Assembly: GCA_963716005.1 (NCBI GenBank)
Contig: OY970285.1
Coordinates: forward strand, 1,798,001-1,862,000
Direction of reading: 5' to 3'
From: CAVRUF01 sp963716005
GTDB taxonomy: Bacteria; Actinomycetota; Thermoleophilia; Gaiellales; Gaiellaceae
DNA: 64,000 nt
A program made the translations under genes and the position numbers. The notes under the pieces are model-generated. The model saw only the letters and a program-made list of their open reading frames with translations. It ran no database searches and was not told the origin of the DNA. Below, piece by piece: positions 34,810-43,730 of the stretch; position 1 is the first letter of the stretch, and each line of letters opens with the position of its first letter.

Positions 34810-35250
34810 CTAGACGCCCGCGCTGACCGTTCGGCCGGCCGTTGCGCGGCCGAGCACCAGACCTGCGGCCACCATGACGGCTCCGAGCGCGAAGTGCAGC
34901 CAGTCGTCCGCCGAATTCAGCGGAACGAAGTTGGCATCGCTCGTCTTGTCGATCAGGAGCCCGTAGATCCACAGCACGAGGTAGATCGCGCCGCCGCCGA
35001 CCAGGAAGAGCCGTGCCCCGCTCCACGTCGCGGCGAGCAGGATGCCGGCGATCCCGAACAGGATGTGCACGAGGTTGTGAAGGATGCTGACCTGGAAGAT
35101 CCCGAGCAGCTCCGCGTTGCCCTCGTGGCCCGCGAAATCGAGACCCTCGTAGAGGTTCGTCGTGATCCCCGGAATGAACCCGAGGATGCCGACCGCCAAA
35201 AACGCGACACCGACGATCATCGCGACGGTTTGCACCGGACTTCGATTCAT
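34810..35250 (-). CDS. DUF4383 membrane protein
   Basis: 146 residues with four hydrophobic helices and the DUF4383 pattern AVGILGFIPGITTN, ELLGIFQVSILHNLVHILFG and the final DDWLHFALGAVMVAAG. The two histidines in helices two and four (HNLVH, WLHF) are conserved in the family. Function unknown; frequent in actinobacteria. Confidence 0.85.
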   Translation of the reverse strand: MNRSPVQTVAMIVGVAFLAVGILGFIPGITTNLYEGLDFAGHEGNAELLGIFQVSILHNLVHILFGIAGILLAATWSGARLFLVGGGAIYLVLWIYGLLIDKTSDANFVPLNSADDWLHFALGAVMVAAGLVLGRATAGRTVSAGV

Positions 35251-35343
35251 CTTCCCCCTCCGTTCCTTGGAATGACGAGGATGGTTCGTCGGAGGTGACG
35301 ATTCGGTTCGGTTGGTACCCGGCGCGAGCGGACGCAGAACCCG

Positions 35344-35673
35344 CTACTTGGGCGGAAGCGAGGACGCATGCGCCTCGCCGCGCACGACCCAGGCATCGAG
35401 CTCGTCGTCGGTCTCGAGCACGGAGGACGAGACGACGACGAAGCCCCTCATCGGCCGCCCCGTGAAGTCGAACTGGCCAACGCCCGGCTGGGCAAGCGCG
35501 GCGTCATGCTCCTCGGCCGGCAGGCGCACGATCAGCCCGTCGCCGAGCACGCCGCAGGCCATGTTGCCGCCGAGCATGAACGCGATCCCGCCGAACATCC
35601 TTCGCTCGACGAGGTCCGGACGGGCGTCGAGCTGGGCCCGCACCCGTCCGGCAAGTTCCTCGTCGTAGGGCAT
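35344..35673 (-). CDS. TfoX/Sxy N-terminal-domain protein
   Basis: 109 residues with RRMFGGIAFMLGGNMACGV and the ending region RPMRGFVVVSS, typical of stand-alone TfoX N-domain proteins. In gammaproteobacteria TfoX controls competence; actinobacterial homologues have no known role. The ATG starts immediately after the stop of the MFS gene, so the two are cotranscribed. Confidence 0.83.
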   Translation of the reverse strand: MPYDEELAGRVRAQLDARPDLVERRMFGGIAFMLGGNMACGVLGDGLIVRLPAEEHDAALAQPGVGQFDFTGRPMRGFVVVSSSVLETDDELDAWVVRGEAHASSLPPK

Positions 35674-37116
35674 CTAGCCCGGCGCAGGCGCCGACTCGAG
35701 ATCTTCGACGCGCAGGTCCTCGCGCTTCAGTAGGACGAAGGTCATGACGAAGGCGACCGCGGCGAACCCGGATGCGACCCAGAAAGCCGCGGCGTAGCCG
35801 GCCGTGTTGGCCACGACCTGCGGCTCACCCGACTCGAGCAGCGAGGTCGCGTGCGACGTCGCGACGGTCGTCAGGATCGCGACGCCGAGGGCGCCGCCGA
35901 TCTGCTGGCTCGTGTTGATGAGCCCCGACGCGAGGCCTGCTTCAGGCCCCTGCACGCCTGCGAGCGCGGCGATCGAGATCGGCACGAAGGAGAAGCCCAT
36001 CCCGACGCCGATCCCGAAGAAGCCCGGGAGGAGGTCGTTCGTGTACGAGCCGCCGACCGAGATCTGCGAGAAGAACGCGAGCGAGAGCGAGAGCAACGCG
36101 AGCCCCGCGGCCAGGACGGGCCGGACGCCGAGGCGCGAGACGAGCGCTTGCGCGATCCCCGAGGCGGCGACCGCCGCGAGCGCCACGACCAAGTAGGCGA
36201 ACCCGGTCTTCAGCGCCGAGTAGCCGAGCGTGTACTGCATGTACAGCGTCAGCAGGAAGAACATCCCGAAGATCGAGGTGCCGAGCCCGAAGCCGATCAG
36301 GTTCGCGCCCGTGATCGTACGGCGCTTGAAGAACGAGAGCGGCACTAGCGGCGCATGCGAGCGGTTCTCGAGCCAGAGGAAGATCCCCATGAGGACGGCC
36401 GAGGCGGTGAGCACGCCGATCGTCTGCGCCGACACCCAGCCGACGCGGTTCGCCTGCGTCAGCCCGAAGACGAGCAGGATGAGGCTGGTCGTCACGGTGA
36501 CGGCGCCCCAGACGTCGAAGTGCCGCGCCATGCCCTCGGCCTTCGACTCGCGCACGTACTTCGGTACGAAGTAGAGCGTGATGAGCGCGATCGGGACGTT
36601 GACGAAGAAGATCCACTGCCAGCCCGCGTACTCGGTGATGATCCCGCCGAGGAGCACGCCGATCGCGCCGCCGGCGCCGGCGATGCCGCCGAGCGCGCCG
36701 AGCGCCTTGTTGCGCTCCGCGCCTTCCGCGAACGTCACGGTTGTGATCGAGAACACCGAAGGGGAGAGAATCGCGGCCGCGGCGCCCTGCGCGGTGCGGG
36801 CGAAGATCAGCATTTCCGAGGACTGTGAGAAGCCCGCGATGAGCGAGGTCAGCGCGAAGAGGCCGAGGCCGATCATGAAGAAGATCCGCCGCCCGAGCAG
36901 GTCGCCCATGCGCCCGCCGAGGAGCAGGAGGCCGCCGAACGTGAGCGCGTAGCCGGATACGACCCACTGGAGATCCTCGGTCTGGAACTGGAGGTCCTCC
37001 TGGATCGACGGCAGCGCGACGTTCACGATCGAGATGTCGAGGACGACCATCAGGTAGGCCACGCCGAGGACGGCGAGCGCCCACCAACGCTTGGGATCGG
37101 GTACGGCTGCGTTCAT
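35674..37116 (-). CDS. MFS exporter, DHA2 family (14 helices)
   Basis: 480-residue drug/proton antiporter-type permease. Motif A is degenerate (GGRMGDLLGRRIFFMIGL), motif C is GIAGAGGAIGVLLGG, and WRWIF-type WQWIFFVNVPIAL marks the DHA2 group. It starts with ATG 37116 preceded by AGGAGGACG. The neighbouring TfoX-domain gene follows without a gap. Substrate unknown; QacA/EmrB-like multidrug export is the default guess. Confidence 0.9.
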   Translation of the reverse strand: MNAAVPDPKRWWALAVLGVAYLMVVLDISIVNVALPSIQEDLQFQTEDLQWVVSGYALTFGGLLLLGGRMGDLLGRRIFFMIGLGLFALTSLIAGFSQSSEMLIFARTAQGAAAAILSPSVFSITTVTFAEGAERNKALGALGGIAGAGGAIGVLLGGIITEYAGWQWIFFVNVPIALITLYFVPKYVRESKAEGMARHFDVWGAVTVTTSLILLVFGLTQANRVGWVSAQTIGVLTASAVLMGIFLWLENRSHAPLVPLSFFKRRTITGANLIGFGLGTSIFGMFFLLTLYMQYTLGYSALKTGFAYLVVALAAVAASGIAQALVSRLGVRPVLAAGLALLSLSLAFFSQISVGGSYTNDLLPGFFGIGVGMGFSFVPISIAALAGVQGPEAGLASGLINTSQQIGGALGVAILTTVATSHATSLLESGEPQVVANTAGYAAAFWVASGFAAVAFVMTFVLLKREDLRVEDLESAPAPG

Positions 37117-37330
37117 CTCGTCCTCCTAGGACTTTGAGTCTTTCGCGGTCTAACGCAGTGGTAGCCGACCGCCTTCCAACGAGATCAGGGAGGTGGCGCG
37201 AGACCTGGGGTACGGGTACCTCGACCTCGAGCTGCGTTCGACCGGGTCCCGAAGGAATCGTGGGTTTCTACCGAGCCAGATCCGTCCGTACGCTGAAGCA
37301 GCCTCGGCCTTTCGGCGCGAAGATGCCGTC

Positions 37331-37957
37331 GTGAAGCTTCGTCTGCTCGCGATGCCCGTCCTCGCAGGCCTCGCCGCCTCGGCCGTCTACCGGTTCGCCT
37401 TGCGCGAACGCAGCCTGAGCTGGGGTGCGACCACCGATGAGCTCGGACCGCTGCCCGGCGACGAGCTCCTCGCCGAGCCGGACATGACGTCGACTCGAGC
37501 GATCTCGATTGCGGCGCCCGCGTCGGACGTCTGGCCCTGGCTCGTGCAGATGGGCAGCGGCCGCGGCGGCGCGTACACGTACGACTGGATCGAGAACCTC
37601 CTCGGACTCGAGATGCACTCGACCGACCGCGTGCTGCCGGAGTTCCAGGACCTGCAGGTCGGAGACGTCCTGTTCAGCCCGAAAGAGGGGCCGGGCATGC
37701 GAGCCGAGATCATCGACCCCGAGCGAACGCTGGCGTGGCGCTCGGAGGATGGGAAGTGGGTCTGGACGTTCAATCTCATCCCCGCGGACGAAGGCACGCG
37801 CCTCGTGAGCCGAAACCGGTTCGTTCTCGGGCCTGCGCTCCGCTCGCGCCTGGTGATGGCGGTCGTGGAGCCCGGCTCCTGGGTCATGGAGCGCAAGATG
37901 CTCCTCGGCATCAAGGAACGCGCCGAACGGCTCGCGCGCGAGTCGGCGCCCGCCTGA
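37331..37957 (+). CDS. SRPBCC-fold protein with an N-terminal helix
   Basis: 208 residues. An N-terminal hydrophobic helix (LLAMPVLAGLAASAVYRFAL) precedes a START/Bet v1-like domain: TSTRAISIAAPASDVWPWLV, QMGSGRGGAYTYDWIENLL and LIPADEGTRLVSRNRF, ending in MERKMLLGIKERAERLA. The GTG at 37331 is preferred over longer starts, because the upstream codons look non-coding. These proteins bind lipids or aromatic ligands; no ligand can be named. Confidence 0.75.
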   Translation: MKLRLLAMPVLAGLAASAVYRFALRERSLSWGATTDELGPLPGDELLAEPDMTSTRAISIAAPASDVWPWLVQMGSGRGGAYTYDWIENLLGLEMHSTDRVLPEFQDLQVGDVLFSPKEGPGMRAEIIDPERTLAWRSEDGKWVWTFNLIPADEGTRLVSRNRFVLGPALRSRLVMAVVEPGSWVMERKMLLGIKERAERLARESAPA

Positions 37958-37966
37958 TCGCGGCAC

Positions 37967-39160
37967 CTACCGCTCGGAGCTCTGACGGAGCTCCCGCGCG
38001 ACCGAGGTTTCTCCCTGTTCGCGCTGGAGCCAGTCGGCGAGAAAGGGCTCGGCGATGCGGTATTCGCGCTCGTCGCCGCGCGCGATCAGCTCCTTGCTGA
38101 CGAGCGCGCGGACCGCCGTCTGCAGCGTCGGGTTCGGCGGGAGCTGGTGTCGCTCGTGGTAGGCCCGCGAGAACACGGCCGCGGACGGCTCGTCGGCGAG
38201 CGCCAGGAGCGCCAGCCGCTGCGGACGGGGTAGGTCGTCCCAGAGCGTCGCGAAGTGGTTCGACTCGGAGCGCAGCACCTTGCGGATCGCCTCCTCGACG
38301 TCAGCCGGACCGACGACGCGCCGCCCGGCCAGCTCCCACGTCGCGTACGCGAGCTCCTGCGTCGCGTACGGATGGCCGCCGGTCGCCTCGAGCAGGCGCT
38401 CGACGCCGTCGTCGGAGATCCGCTTGCCGGTCGCCTCGAAGCGCTCGCCGAGGAACCGTGCGAACTTCCGCCGCGGGATCGGCCCGATCTCGAGCCGCTT
38501 GGCGCTGCGCCAGAACGGCTCGTTGCGGTCGTTGAAGATCGCGTCGAGCACATGCCGCTTGGAGCCGAGGTAGACGTGCGCGATGTCCGGCTGCGTCTGG
38601 AACACGGCGCGCATCAGGTTCGGGAAGCGCTTGTCGAGCGCGACGATCTCCTGGAACTCGTCGAAGACGATCGCCACGCGCCGGCGGCGCTCGGCGGCCA
38701 GCAGGGCGGGAAGTTCCAGAAGCCCCTCGATCGTGTCGTCGATGTCGTTGCGCCGGTGCCCGGCCATGAAGCCGAACCGCAGCGAGCCGTCGGTCGGGTC
38801 GACCTCCATCGTCGGCGTCACCCGCAGCCCGCGGAAGAGGCTCGCGGCCTTCTCGAACGCCTGGTCGAGCGGCGAGGCGATGTCCGACCAGATCGTCTTC
38901 GCGAGCGCGGCCGCGAAGCGCTCCTTCGTGGGCGTCTTCATCAGGTCGACATAGGCGACGAGCACCTTCTTGGAGATCGCCTCCTGGGCGGCGCGCAGGA
39001 CGAGCGAAGACTTCCCGTAGCGCCGCGGCGCGTAGACGAGCACGTTCTGGCCGTTGCGCATGTCCGAGGTCAGCTCACGGACTTCGTCCTCCCGGTCGGT
39101 GAAGGCGTCGTCGAGCGCGAGATCGCCGTACGTGAACGGATTGGTCGCCGCCGTATGCAT
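37967..39160 (-). CDS. AAA ATPase of the archaeal-ATPase type
   Basis: 397 residues. Walker A is APRRYGKSSLV, Walker B VAIVFDEFQEI, with an arginine cluster after the Walker A. The central region has FLGSKRHVL-like YLGSKRHVLDAIFNDRNEP, and the C-terminal part is a winged-helix (ALLALADEPSAAVFSRAY, LVSKELIARGDEREYRIA), as in Orc1/Cdc6-related P-loop ATPases. Such proteins occur with toxins, nucleases or in transposons, but nothing of that kind adjoins this one. Role unknown. Confidence 0.85.
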   Translation of the reverse strand: MHTAATNPFTYGDLALDDAFTDREDEVRELTSDMRNGQNVLVYAPRRYGKSSLVLRAAQEAISKKVLVAYVDLMKTPTKERFAAALAKTIWSDIASPLDQAFEKAASLFRGLRVTPTMEVDPTDGSLRFGFMAGHRRNDIDDTIEGLLELPALLAAERRRRVAIVFDEFQEIVALDKRFPNLMRAVFQTQPDIAHVYLGSKRHVLDAIFNDRNEPFWRSAKRLEIGPIPRRKFARFLGERFEATGKRISDDGVERLLEATGGHPYATQELAYATWELAGRRVVGPADVEEAIRKVLRSESNHFATLWDDLPRPQRLALLALADEPSAAVFSRAYHERHQLPPNPTLQTAVRALVSKELIARGDEREYRIAEPFLADWLQREQGETSVARELRQSSER

Positions 39161-39203
39161 GGCGGCATTATGTCAGAAGCAATATGGATAGCGTGAATAC
39201 GAG

Positions 39204-39749
39204 CTATGGCCGCACGACGCTCTCCGCGATCGCGGCGTAGCTGCACACGCCGCCGGTTGTCGCCGCTATATGGATGACGGTCACGCGCTTCGGCGACGAC
39301 GATCGCACGATGAAGTCCGAGAACCCGAGGCCGTTCACGGTGAACCCGGTGTAGTCGCCCGGTCCGGTCGTGATCGATGAGGTGCTCGCCTGCTGGCGGA
39401 TCCACACGTTGGCGGTCGCCTTCGTGGTGTTGAAGAAGCGCACCTCGGCCGTTGATCCGCTCCCGCAGTTGGCGGCGATCCGTCCAACCTTGGGAATCGC
39501 AAGGATCGTCGTCAGTCCAGTGTTGGCGGCCAGGCTCCTCGTCCGCCCCTGGGCCCTGCCCGAGCCGAACAGCACACCCGAGAGCGTGGACTCCTTGATG
39601 TCGCCGCCCTTCAGCGAATTTGGCTTCACCTGCGGCGAGCCGACGCTGTTCCGCGGCAGGCTCGCGGCGTAGGCGGTCCCGCCGAGCGCGATCGCGAGCG
39701 CCAACGAGGCGATGACCAGGGACGGGGACGGTGTCTTCGACTTGAACAT
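39204..39749 (-). CDS. Secreted protein of the NSVG-repeat type
   Basis: 181 residues from ATG 39749, preceded by GGAGGAG. A signal peptide (SLVIASLALAIALGGTAYAA) is followed by the recurring actinobacterial motif SLPRNSVGSPQVKPNSLKGG, then a beta-rich C-terminal domain with SVVRP at the end. It probably sits outside the membrane. Proteins starting this way are common in Thermoleophilia, but I know of no function. Confidence 0.72.
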   Translation of the reverse strand: MFKSKTPSPSLVIASLALAIALGGTAYAASLPRNSVGSPQVKPNSLKGGDIKESTLSGVLFGSGRAQGRTRSLAANTGLTTILAIPKVGRIAANCGSGSTAEVRFFNTTKATANVWIRQQASTSSITTGPGDYTGFTVNGLGFSDFIVRSSSPKRVTVIHIAATTGGVCSYAAIAESVVRP

Positions 39750-39811
39750 GACTCCTCCAATCCGTCGATCGGAAGAGCGTACGCCCCTGGAGAAGCGCCG
39801 GTCTAGAGCGA

Positions 39812-39845
39812 AAGTGGCCCCGCCGGTCGTCAGGCGGGGCCACTT
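39812..39845 (-). terminator. 13-bp stem terminator after the M1 peptidase gene
   Basis: AAGTGGCCCCGCC (39812-39824), loop GGTCGTCA, GGCGGGGCCACTT (39833-39845), perfectly paired. It begins 9 bases past the stop codon at 39854 of the minus-strand peptidase gene. Confidence 0.75.
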
Positions 39846-39853
39846 CGCACGTG

Positions 39854-42004
39854 TTACATCCGCTTGCCGGCCATGCGCATCCTCAGCCCGAGCGCGGTAC
39901 CCGAGCCGGCCTGGTTGTGCGCCTTCATCGACGACGTCTTGGCGATCGCCGCCGCGGGCAGGTCGGGCCGCCCCGGCGTGAAGAGCCACGCGTCGAAGAG
40001 GTCGTCCAGATCCTCGTGGGAGACCTGCTCCGCGAGCCGGATGAACTCGCTGGTCTTCACGTTGTCGCCCTCCCGCGTGGTCGCCCACTTGCGCAGGATC
40101 TTGAAGAAGTCCTGGTCGCCGACGGCGAGACGCAGCTGGTGCAGCGCCATCCCGCCGCGCCAGTAGATCGAGATGTCGAAGATCAGGTCTGGCCCGGGAT
40201 CCCCGATGATGACCTGCCAGAACGGTTCGTCAGGCGGGATGCCGAAGTAGAAGTTGTCGAAGATCTCCTGCGTGGTTCCGAGACCCTGATCTTCGCTCCA
40301 CAGCCACTCGGCGTAGGTCGCGAAGCCCTCGTTGAGCCAGATGTGCTTCCACTTCGCGACCGCGAGGCTATCGCCGAACCACTGGTGCGCCAACTCGTGC
40401 ACGATGACCGAGTCGCCCTGGAACGTGTCGGTGAAGAAGCCCTTCGCGTAGATCGGGCGGGTCTGGTTTTCGAGCGCGAACCCAATGTTCGCGTCGTCGA
40501 CGATCCCGCCGGAAGCCGAGAACGGATACGAGCCGAACACGCTCGCCTCGAAGTCGAGGATCTCGCCCTGGCGGGCGAACGACGCGTCCACGACGGTGCC
40601 GAGCGGCGGCGGTGCGTCTGCCGTCGTCCCGACGATCCAGTCGGTCGGGTTCGCCGCGCTGCCGGCAGGTGCTCCGGGCACCGTCCAGCCGTCGAACATG
40701 TTCCCGTCGTTCTCGAAGGACGTCGTGCCGGCGCCGGTCGAGACGATGATGTCGTCAACGAATGCTCCCGGGAGCTGGACGAGGTCGTCGCTCGCGTAGC
40801 TGATCGAGACCTCGACGCTCGATCCCGCATACGCCGAGAGGTCGACCATCCACTGCTCGTAGCCGCCGCTCGACCCGCTCACGGCCCACCAGTTGCCGGT
40901 GCTCCCCGACGGCGAGCACGTGCCGTCGCCGTTGTCGGTCTGGTAGTGCTCGAGGAACGGATGCAGCCCCAGCCAGAACGGGCAGACGAACCCGGTGTCC
41001 TGGGTCGTATGGCCGTTCAGGTCGCGGAGCGTCGTCCAGTTGTCCTGGCCGACGGTGTGCGCCTCGACGAACACGAAGTCCCAGTTCTGCTCGGTGTCGC
41101 GGTTGATCCAGAAGGACATGTTCGCGCCGCCGGCCGGGACTGCGATCGTCCGCGCCAGCCGCTTGAACGACGGCTCGCCCGTCTGTGAGATCGCGAACTG
41201 CGTTCCGGTGCGCGGGGTGCCCGTCGGATCCCAGAGGTCCGGGTCGAACGCGTCCCACATCTTGATGCCCTTGTGCTTGTAGGCGCGCAGGTCGAACTCG
41301 CCGACCGACGCCGTCGCGAGGTACGAGGCCATCGGCTCCTTCGCGTCCCAGGTCCAGGTCGTCCAGCCGTGCTTCGTCCGGCGGTCCACCAGGACGCCGT
41401 TTCCAACCGCCTCGAGCCCCGCGGGGACGGCCATCTTGAACGTGTACGCGGCCTTGTCGCTCGGGTGGTCGTTGACCGGGAACCACGTCGCGGCCACATG
41501 GGGCTCGCCGATGATCAGCGCGCCGTCGTCCGTGTGGATGAAGCCGCTGCCGTCCTCGAGCGTCTCGGGGACGCCGCGGTACTTGACCTCGATCGTGAAG
41601 TGGTCGTCGTCACGCAGCCCTTCGCGCGGGGTGACGATCAGCTCGTTCCCGTCGCGCCTCCACGACGCGCGGCGGCCGTCGACCTCGATCGACAGGACCG
41701 TGAGCCCCTGGAAGTCGAGGTTGAAGCGCGAAAGATTCTGGGTCGCGCGGGCGCGGATCGTGGCCTCTCCCTCGAGGACGTCCGTCGCCGGCGTGTATTT
41801 CAGGTCGAGCAGGTAGTGCTTCGTGTCGTAGCCGCCGTTGCCGTCGAGCGGGAAGTACGCATCGCCCGCCCCGGCCGCGCCGGGCGTGAATCGATCGTGG
41901 TGGCCTCCTGCGGCCGCAACTCCTGCGACCAGCAAGAGACTGGCCACGGCGACAATGCCGAGTCGAGCGCCGCGGGCCTTGATCCTTCCGCGTTCAGAAA
42001 ACAT
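39854..42004 (-). CDS. Secreted M1-family metallopeptidase with an inserted beta-sandwich domain
   Basis: 716 residues with a signal peptide (about 10-33). The N-terminal M1 beta domain spans about 40-270, and the catalytic domain resumes near 475 with ANIGFALENQTRPIY (a GAMEN-type motif), zinc site HELAHQWF (536-543) and Glu559 in WLNEGFATY. Between them, about 275-475, an extra domain is inserted: FWINRDTEQNWDFVFVEAH, QDNWTTLRDLNG, QWMVDLSAYAGSSVEVSISY and GAFVDDIIVS, which resemble the MAM/immune-inhibitor-A beta-sandwich. The C-terminal HEAT-like part of many M1 enzymes is absent or short. Confidence 0.88.
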   Translation of the reverse strand: MFSERGRIKARGARLGIVAVASLLLVAGVAAAGGHHDRFTPGAAGAGDAYFPLDGNGGYDTKHYLLDLKYTPATDVLEGEATIRARATQNLSRFNLDFQGLTVLSIEVDGRRASWRRDGNELIVTPREGLRDDDHFTIEVKYRGVPETLEDGSGFIHTDDGALIIGEPHVAATWFPVNDHPSDKAAYTFKMAVPAGLEAVGNGVLVDRRTKHGWTTWTWDAKEPMASYLATASVGEFDLRAYKHKGIKMWDAFDPDLWDPTGTPRTGTQFAISQTGEPSFKRLARTIAVPAGGANMSFWINRDTEQNWDFVFVEAHTVGQDNWTTLRDLNGHTTQDTGFVCPFWLGLHPFLEHYQTDNGDGTCSPSGSTGNWWAVSGSSGGYEQWMVDLSAYAGSSVEVSISYASDDLVQLPGAFVDDIIVSTGAGTTSFENDGNMFDGWTVPGAPAGSAANPTDWIVGTTADAPPPLGTVVDASFARQGEILDFEASVFGSYPFSASGGIVDDANIGFALENQTRPIYAKGFFTDTFQGDSVIVHELAHQWFGDSLAVAKWKHIWLNEGFATYAEWLWSEDQGLGTTQEIFDNFYFGIPPDEPFWQVIIGDPGPDLIFDISIYWRGGMALHQLRLAVGDQDFFKILRKWATTREGDNVKTSEFIRLAEQVSHEDLDDLFDAWLFTPGRPDLPAAAIAKTSSMKAHNQAGSGTALGLRMRMAGKRM

Positions 42005-42106
42005 CTGGCTCCCCTTTCAGTCCCGACCCCACCTCGTGGCAAGTGTCGCCCGCGACAAGTGCCCGGTCAAGACCAGGACGAACCCGGCCGCCAAGGCGCG
42101 ACTCGC

Positions 42107-42679
42107 CTACGGATGCGGCGTTTCGCCGCGCGCGAGCATCTCGGTGAACTGAGCGATCCGCCGGGCGCGCGTCTCGGGGCGTTTGGCGTCGTGGATCCGG
42201 TAGAGGATCGCGTAGCGGTTCTGGCTGCTCAGCGTCTCGAACGCCGCGGCGGCCTTGGCGTTCTTCGCGAGGGCGGCGCGCAGGTCGTCCGGCACCTCGA
42301 TCTTCGAGGGCGACGGATACGAGTTCTCCCAGCGGCCGTCCGCCTTGGCCGCTTCGACCGCGGCGAGGCCGGACGGATGCATCGCGCCGCGCTCGATGAG
42401 CTCGGTCGCGATCCCCACGTTGCGCTGCGACCACTTCGAGCGCGCCCGCCGCGGAGTGAAGCGCTGGAGGTACCAGTCCTCGTCGAAGCTCTTCACCTGC
42501 CCGTCGATCCAGCCGTAGCAGAGCGCCACCTCGAGCGCCTCGTCGTAGGTGACCGTCGGGATGCCGCTCGCCTTCTTCGCGAACTTGAGCCAGACGCCGC
42601 CTTCGTCGCCGTAGTGCTTCGCGAGCCATCGGGCCCACGCTGCGCGGGTCTTGAACGGGAGGACGGGCGGCTCGCTCAC
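42107..42679 (-). CDS. YdeI/OmpD-associated family protein
   Basis: 190 residues with the family pattern KHYGDEGGVWLKFAKK, TYDEALEVALCYGWIDGQVK, the RFTPRRARSKWSQRNV motif and the ending TRARRIAQFTEMLARGE. Such YdeI-type proteins are widespread and of uncertain function, with suggested links to stress response. The ATG lies 65 bases from the divergent Cys-rich gene. Confidence 0.87.
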   Translation of the reverse strand: MSEPPVLPFKTRAAWARWLAKHYGDEGGVWLKFAKKASGIPTVTYDEALEVALCYGWIDGQVKSFDEDWYLQRFTPRRARSKWSQRNVGIATELIERGAMHPSGLAAVEAAKADGRWENSYPSPSKIEVPDDLRAALAKNAKAAAAFETLSSQNRYAILYRIHDAKRPETRARRIAQFTEMLARGETPHP

Positions 42680-42744
42680 GCGCTACAGGCTAGAGCCCGG
42701 GCGGCGAACCGCATGAGCCGCGGAGTATTGTGGCAAGCGCCGCA

Positions 42745-43119
42745 ATGTTGTACGTCGGGTGTAGCTGGTGCAGGGCGATAGGACCGTTCTGGTGCTCCGG
42801 GCAGTTCATGCCTCACGCGCCCATCCCGGCCGAGCCCTCGCCATGGGGCCCGGTCTGCGGCTTCTGCGGCGTCATGTCCCCGTCCTTCACTTGCGGGCGC
42901 TGCATGACGTTCCAGTGGCTCTACCTGCCCGGGATGAACATTCCCGCACAGGCGACGGCGCCGGGACAGCTGGTCGCGGCCGTCGTCCAGGCGCAGCCCA
43001 ACGCCGGCCAGCACGAGGTCAAGGGCCTGCTCATGGAGTTCGCGACTTCCGTCGTGAAGAGCGCCGGCAACGAACTCGGCCAAGACGCCGCCAACGGCTT
43101 GGCCGGCTGGAGCAACTGA
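42745..43119 (+). CDS. Cys-rich putative zinc-binding protein
   Basis: 124 residues from ATG 42745 (a GTG at 42730 would add five residues). The first 50 residues hold seven cysteines in CSWCRA, WCSG, CGFCGVM and FTCGRCM, suggesting zinc ribbons, followed by QWLYLPGM and an Ala/Gln-rich tail ending NGLAGWSN. I do not recognise the family. It is four bases upstream of the DUF1232-like gene, so the two form an operon. Confidence 0.65.
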   Translation: MLYVGCSWCRAIGPFWCSGQFMPHAPIPAEPSPWGPVCGFCGVMSPSFTCGRCMTFQWLYLPGMNIPAQATAPGQLVAAVVQAQPNAGQHEVKGLLMEFATSVVKSAGNELGQDAANGLAGWSN

Positions 43120-43123
43120 AACC

Positions 43124-43714
43124 GTGCTCGCCGCGCTGATCTCGGAATCCCTCGCGAAGCAGGCGCGCGCCGATGACCTGCAGGCTGCGCTCGCGAGCCA
43201 GGCGCCGGACGTCCCGTCCGACGAGCTTCGCGAGCTCGCCGAGCTGCTCGAGAAGTACGTGCACGGGCTTCCCGTCGCCATCGATGCGCTCACGGCCATG
43301 ACGAAGGAGCCGCAGGTCGGGCGCAGCGTCAGCTTCGCGGCGGGGCAAGTCCTGCTCTACCTCATCGACGAGGACGACCTCTTCGCCGAACGCGAACTCG
43401 GCGCGATCGGACTGCTCGACGACACGTACCTGGTGCATGCCTGCATCGCGGCTGTCCGCTCGGCCTTTCCGCAGATCGCCGCACCGCCCGGTTACGAGCC
43501 GCCCGATGCTCGTACCGGTGCCGCCGTGCGCTCACTGCTCCCGGCCGGCGCGACGGAAGCCCTGGATCGAACCTGCGAAAACCTCGTCCGAGTTGCCGCG
43601 GCGCTGTTCTCCGGAAACGCCGGGGGTGCTCCACCTCCGTCGGCAGAACGGCCTGGGTTGCGCGTGGAGCAGGCGCTCAGCGCGGTGAGCGACGACGGCG
43701 AGGCGCAGATCTAG
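43124..43714 (+). CDS. DUF1232-like protein
   Basis: 196 residues starting at GTG 43124. The central motif QVLLYLIDEDDLFAERELG with AIGLLDDTYLVHACI resembles the DUF1232/YkvA pattern (YLL.P.DLIPD..P..G.LDD), with the prolines lost. Flanking regions are helical and acidic. It may be a soluble variant of a membrane-associated domain. Its partner is the Cys-rich protein just upstream. The function is unknown. Confidence 0.6.
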   Translation: MLAALISESLAKQARADDLQAALASQAPDVPSDELRELAELLEKYVHGLPVAIDALTAMTKEPQVGRSVSFAAGQVLLYLIDEDDLFAERELGAIGLLDDTYLVHACIAAVRSAFPQIAAPPGYEPPDARTGAAVRSLLPAGATEALDRTCENLVRVAAALFSGNAGGAPPPSAERPGLRVEQALSAVSDDGEAQI

Positions 43715-43730
43715 CCCGGTCCGGTCCGAG

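Noticed and set aside
37117..37330. Small gene or regulator in the 214-base gap before the SRPBCC gene
   Set aside because: The open frames there lack a ribosome binding site and any recognisable protein feature; I see only the MFS start region and nothing else.
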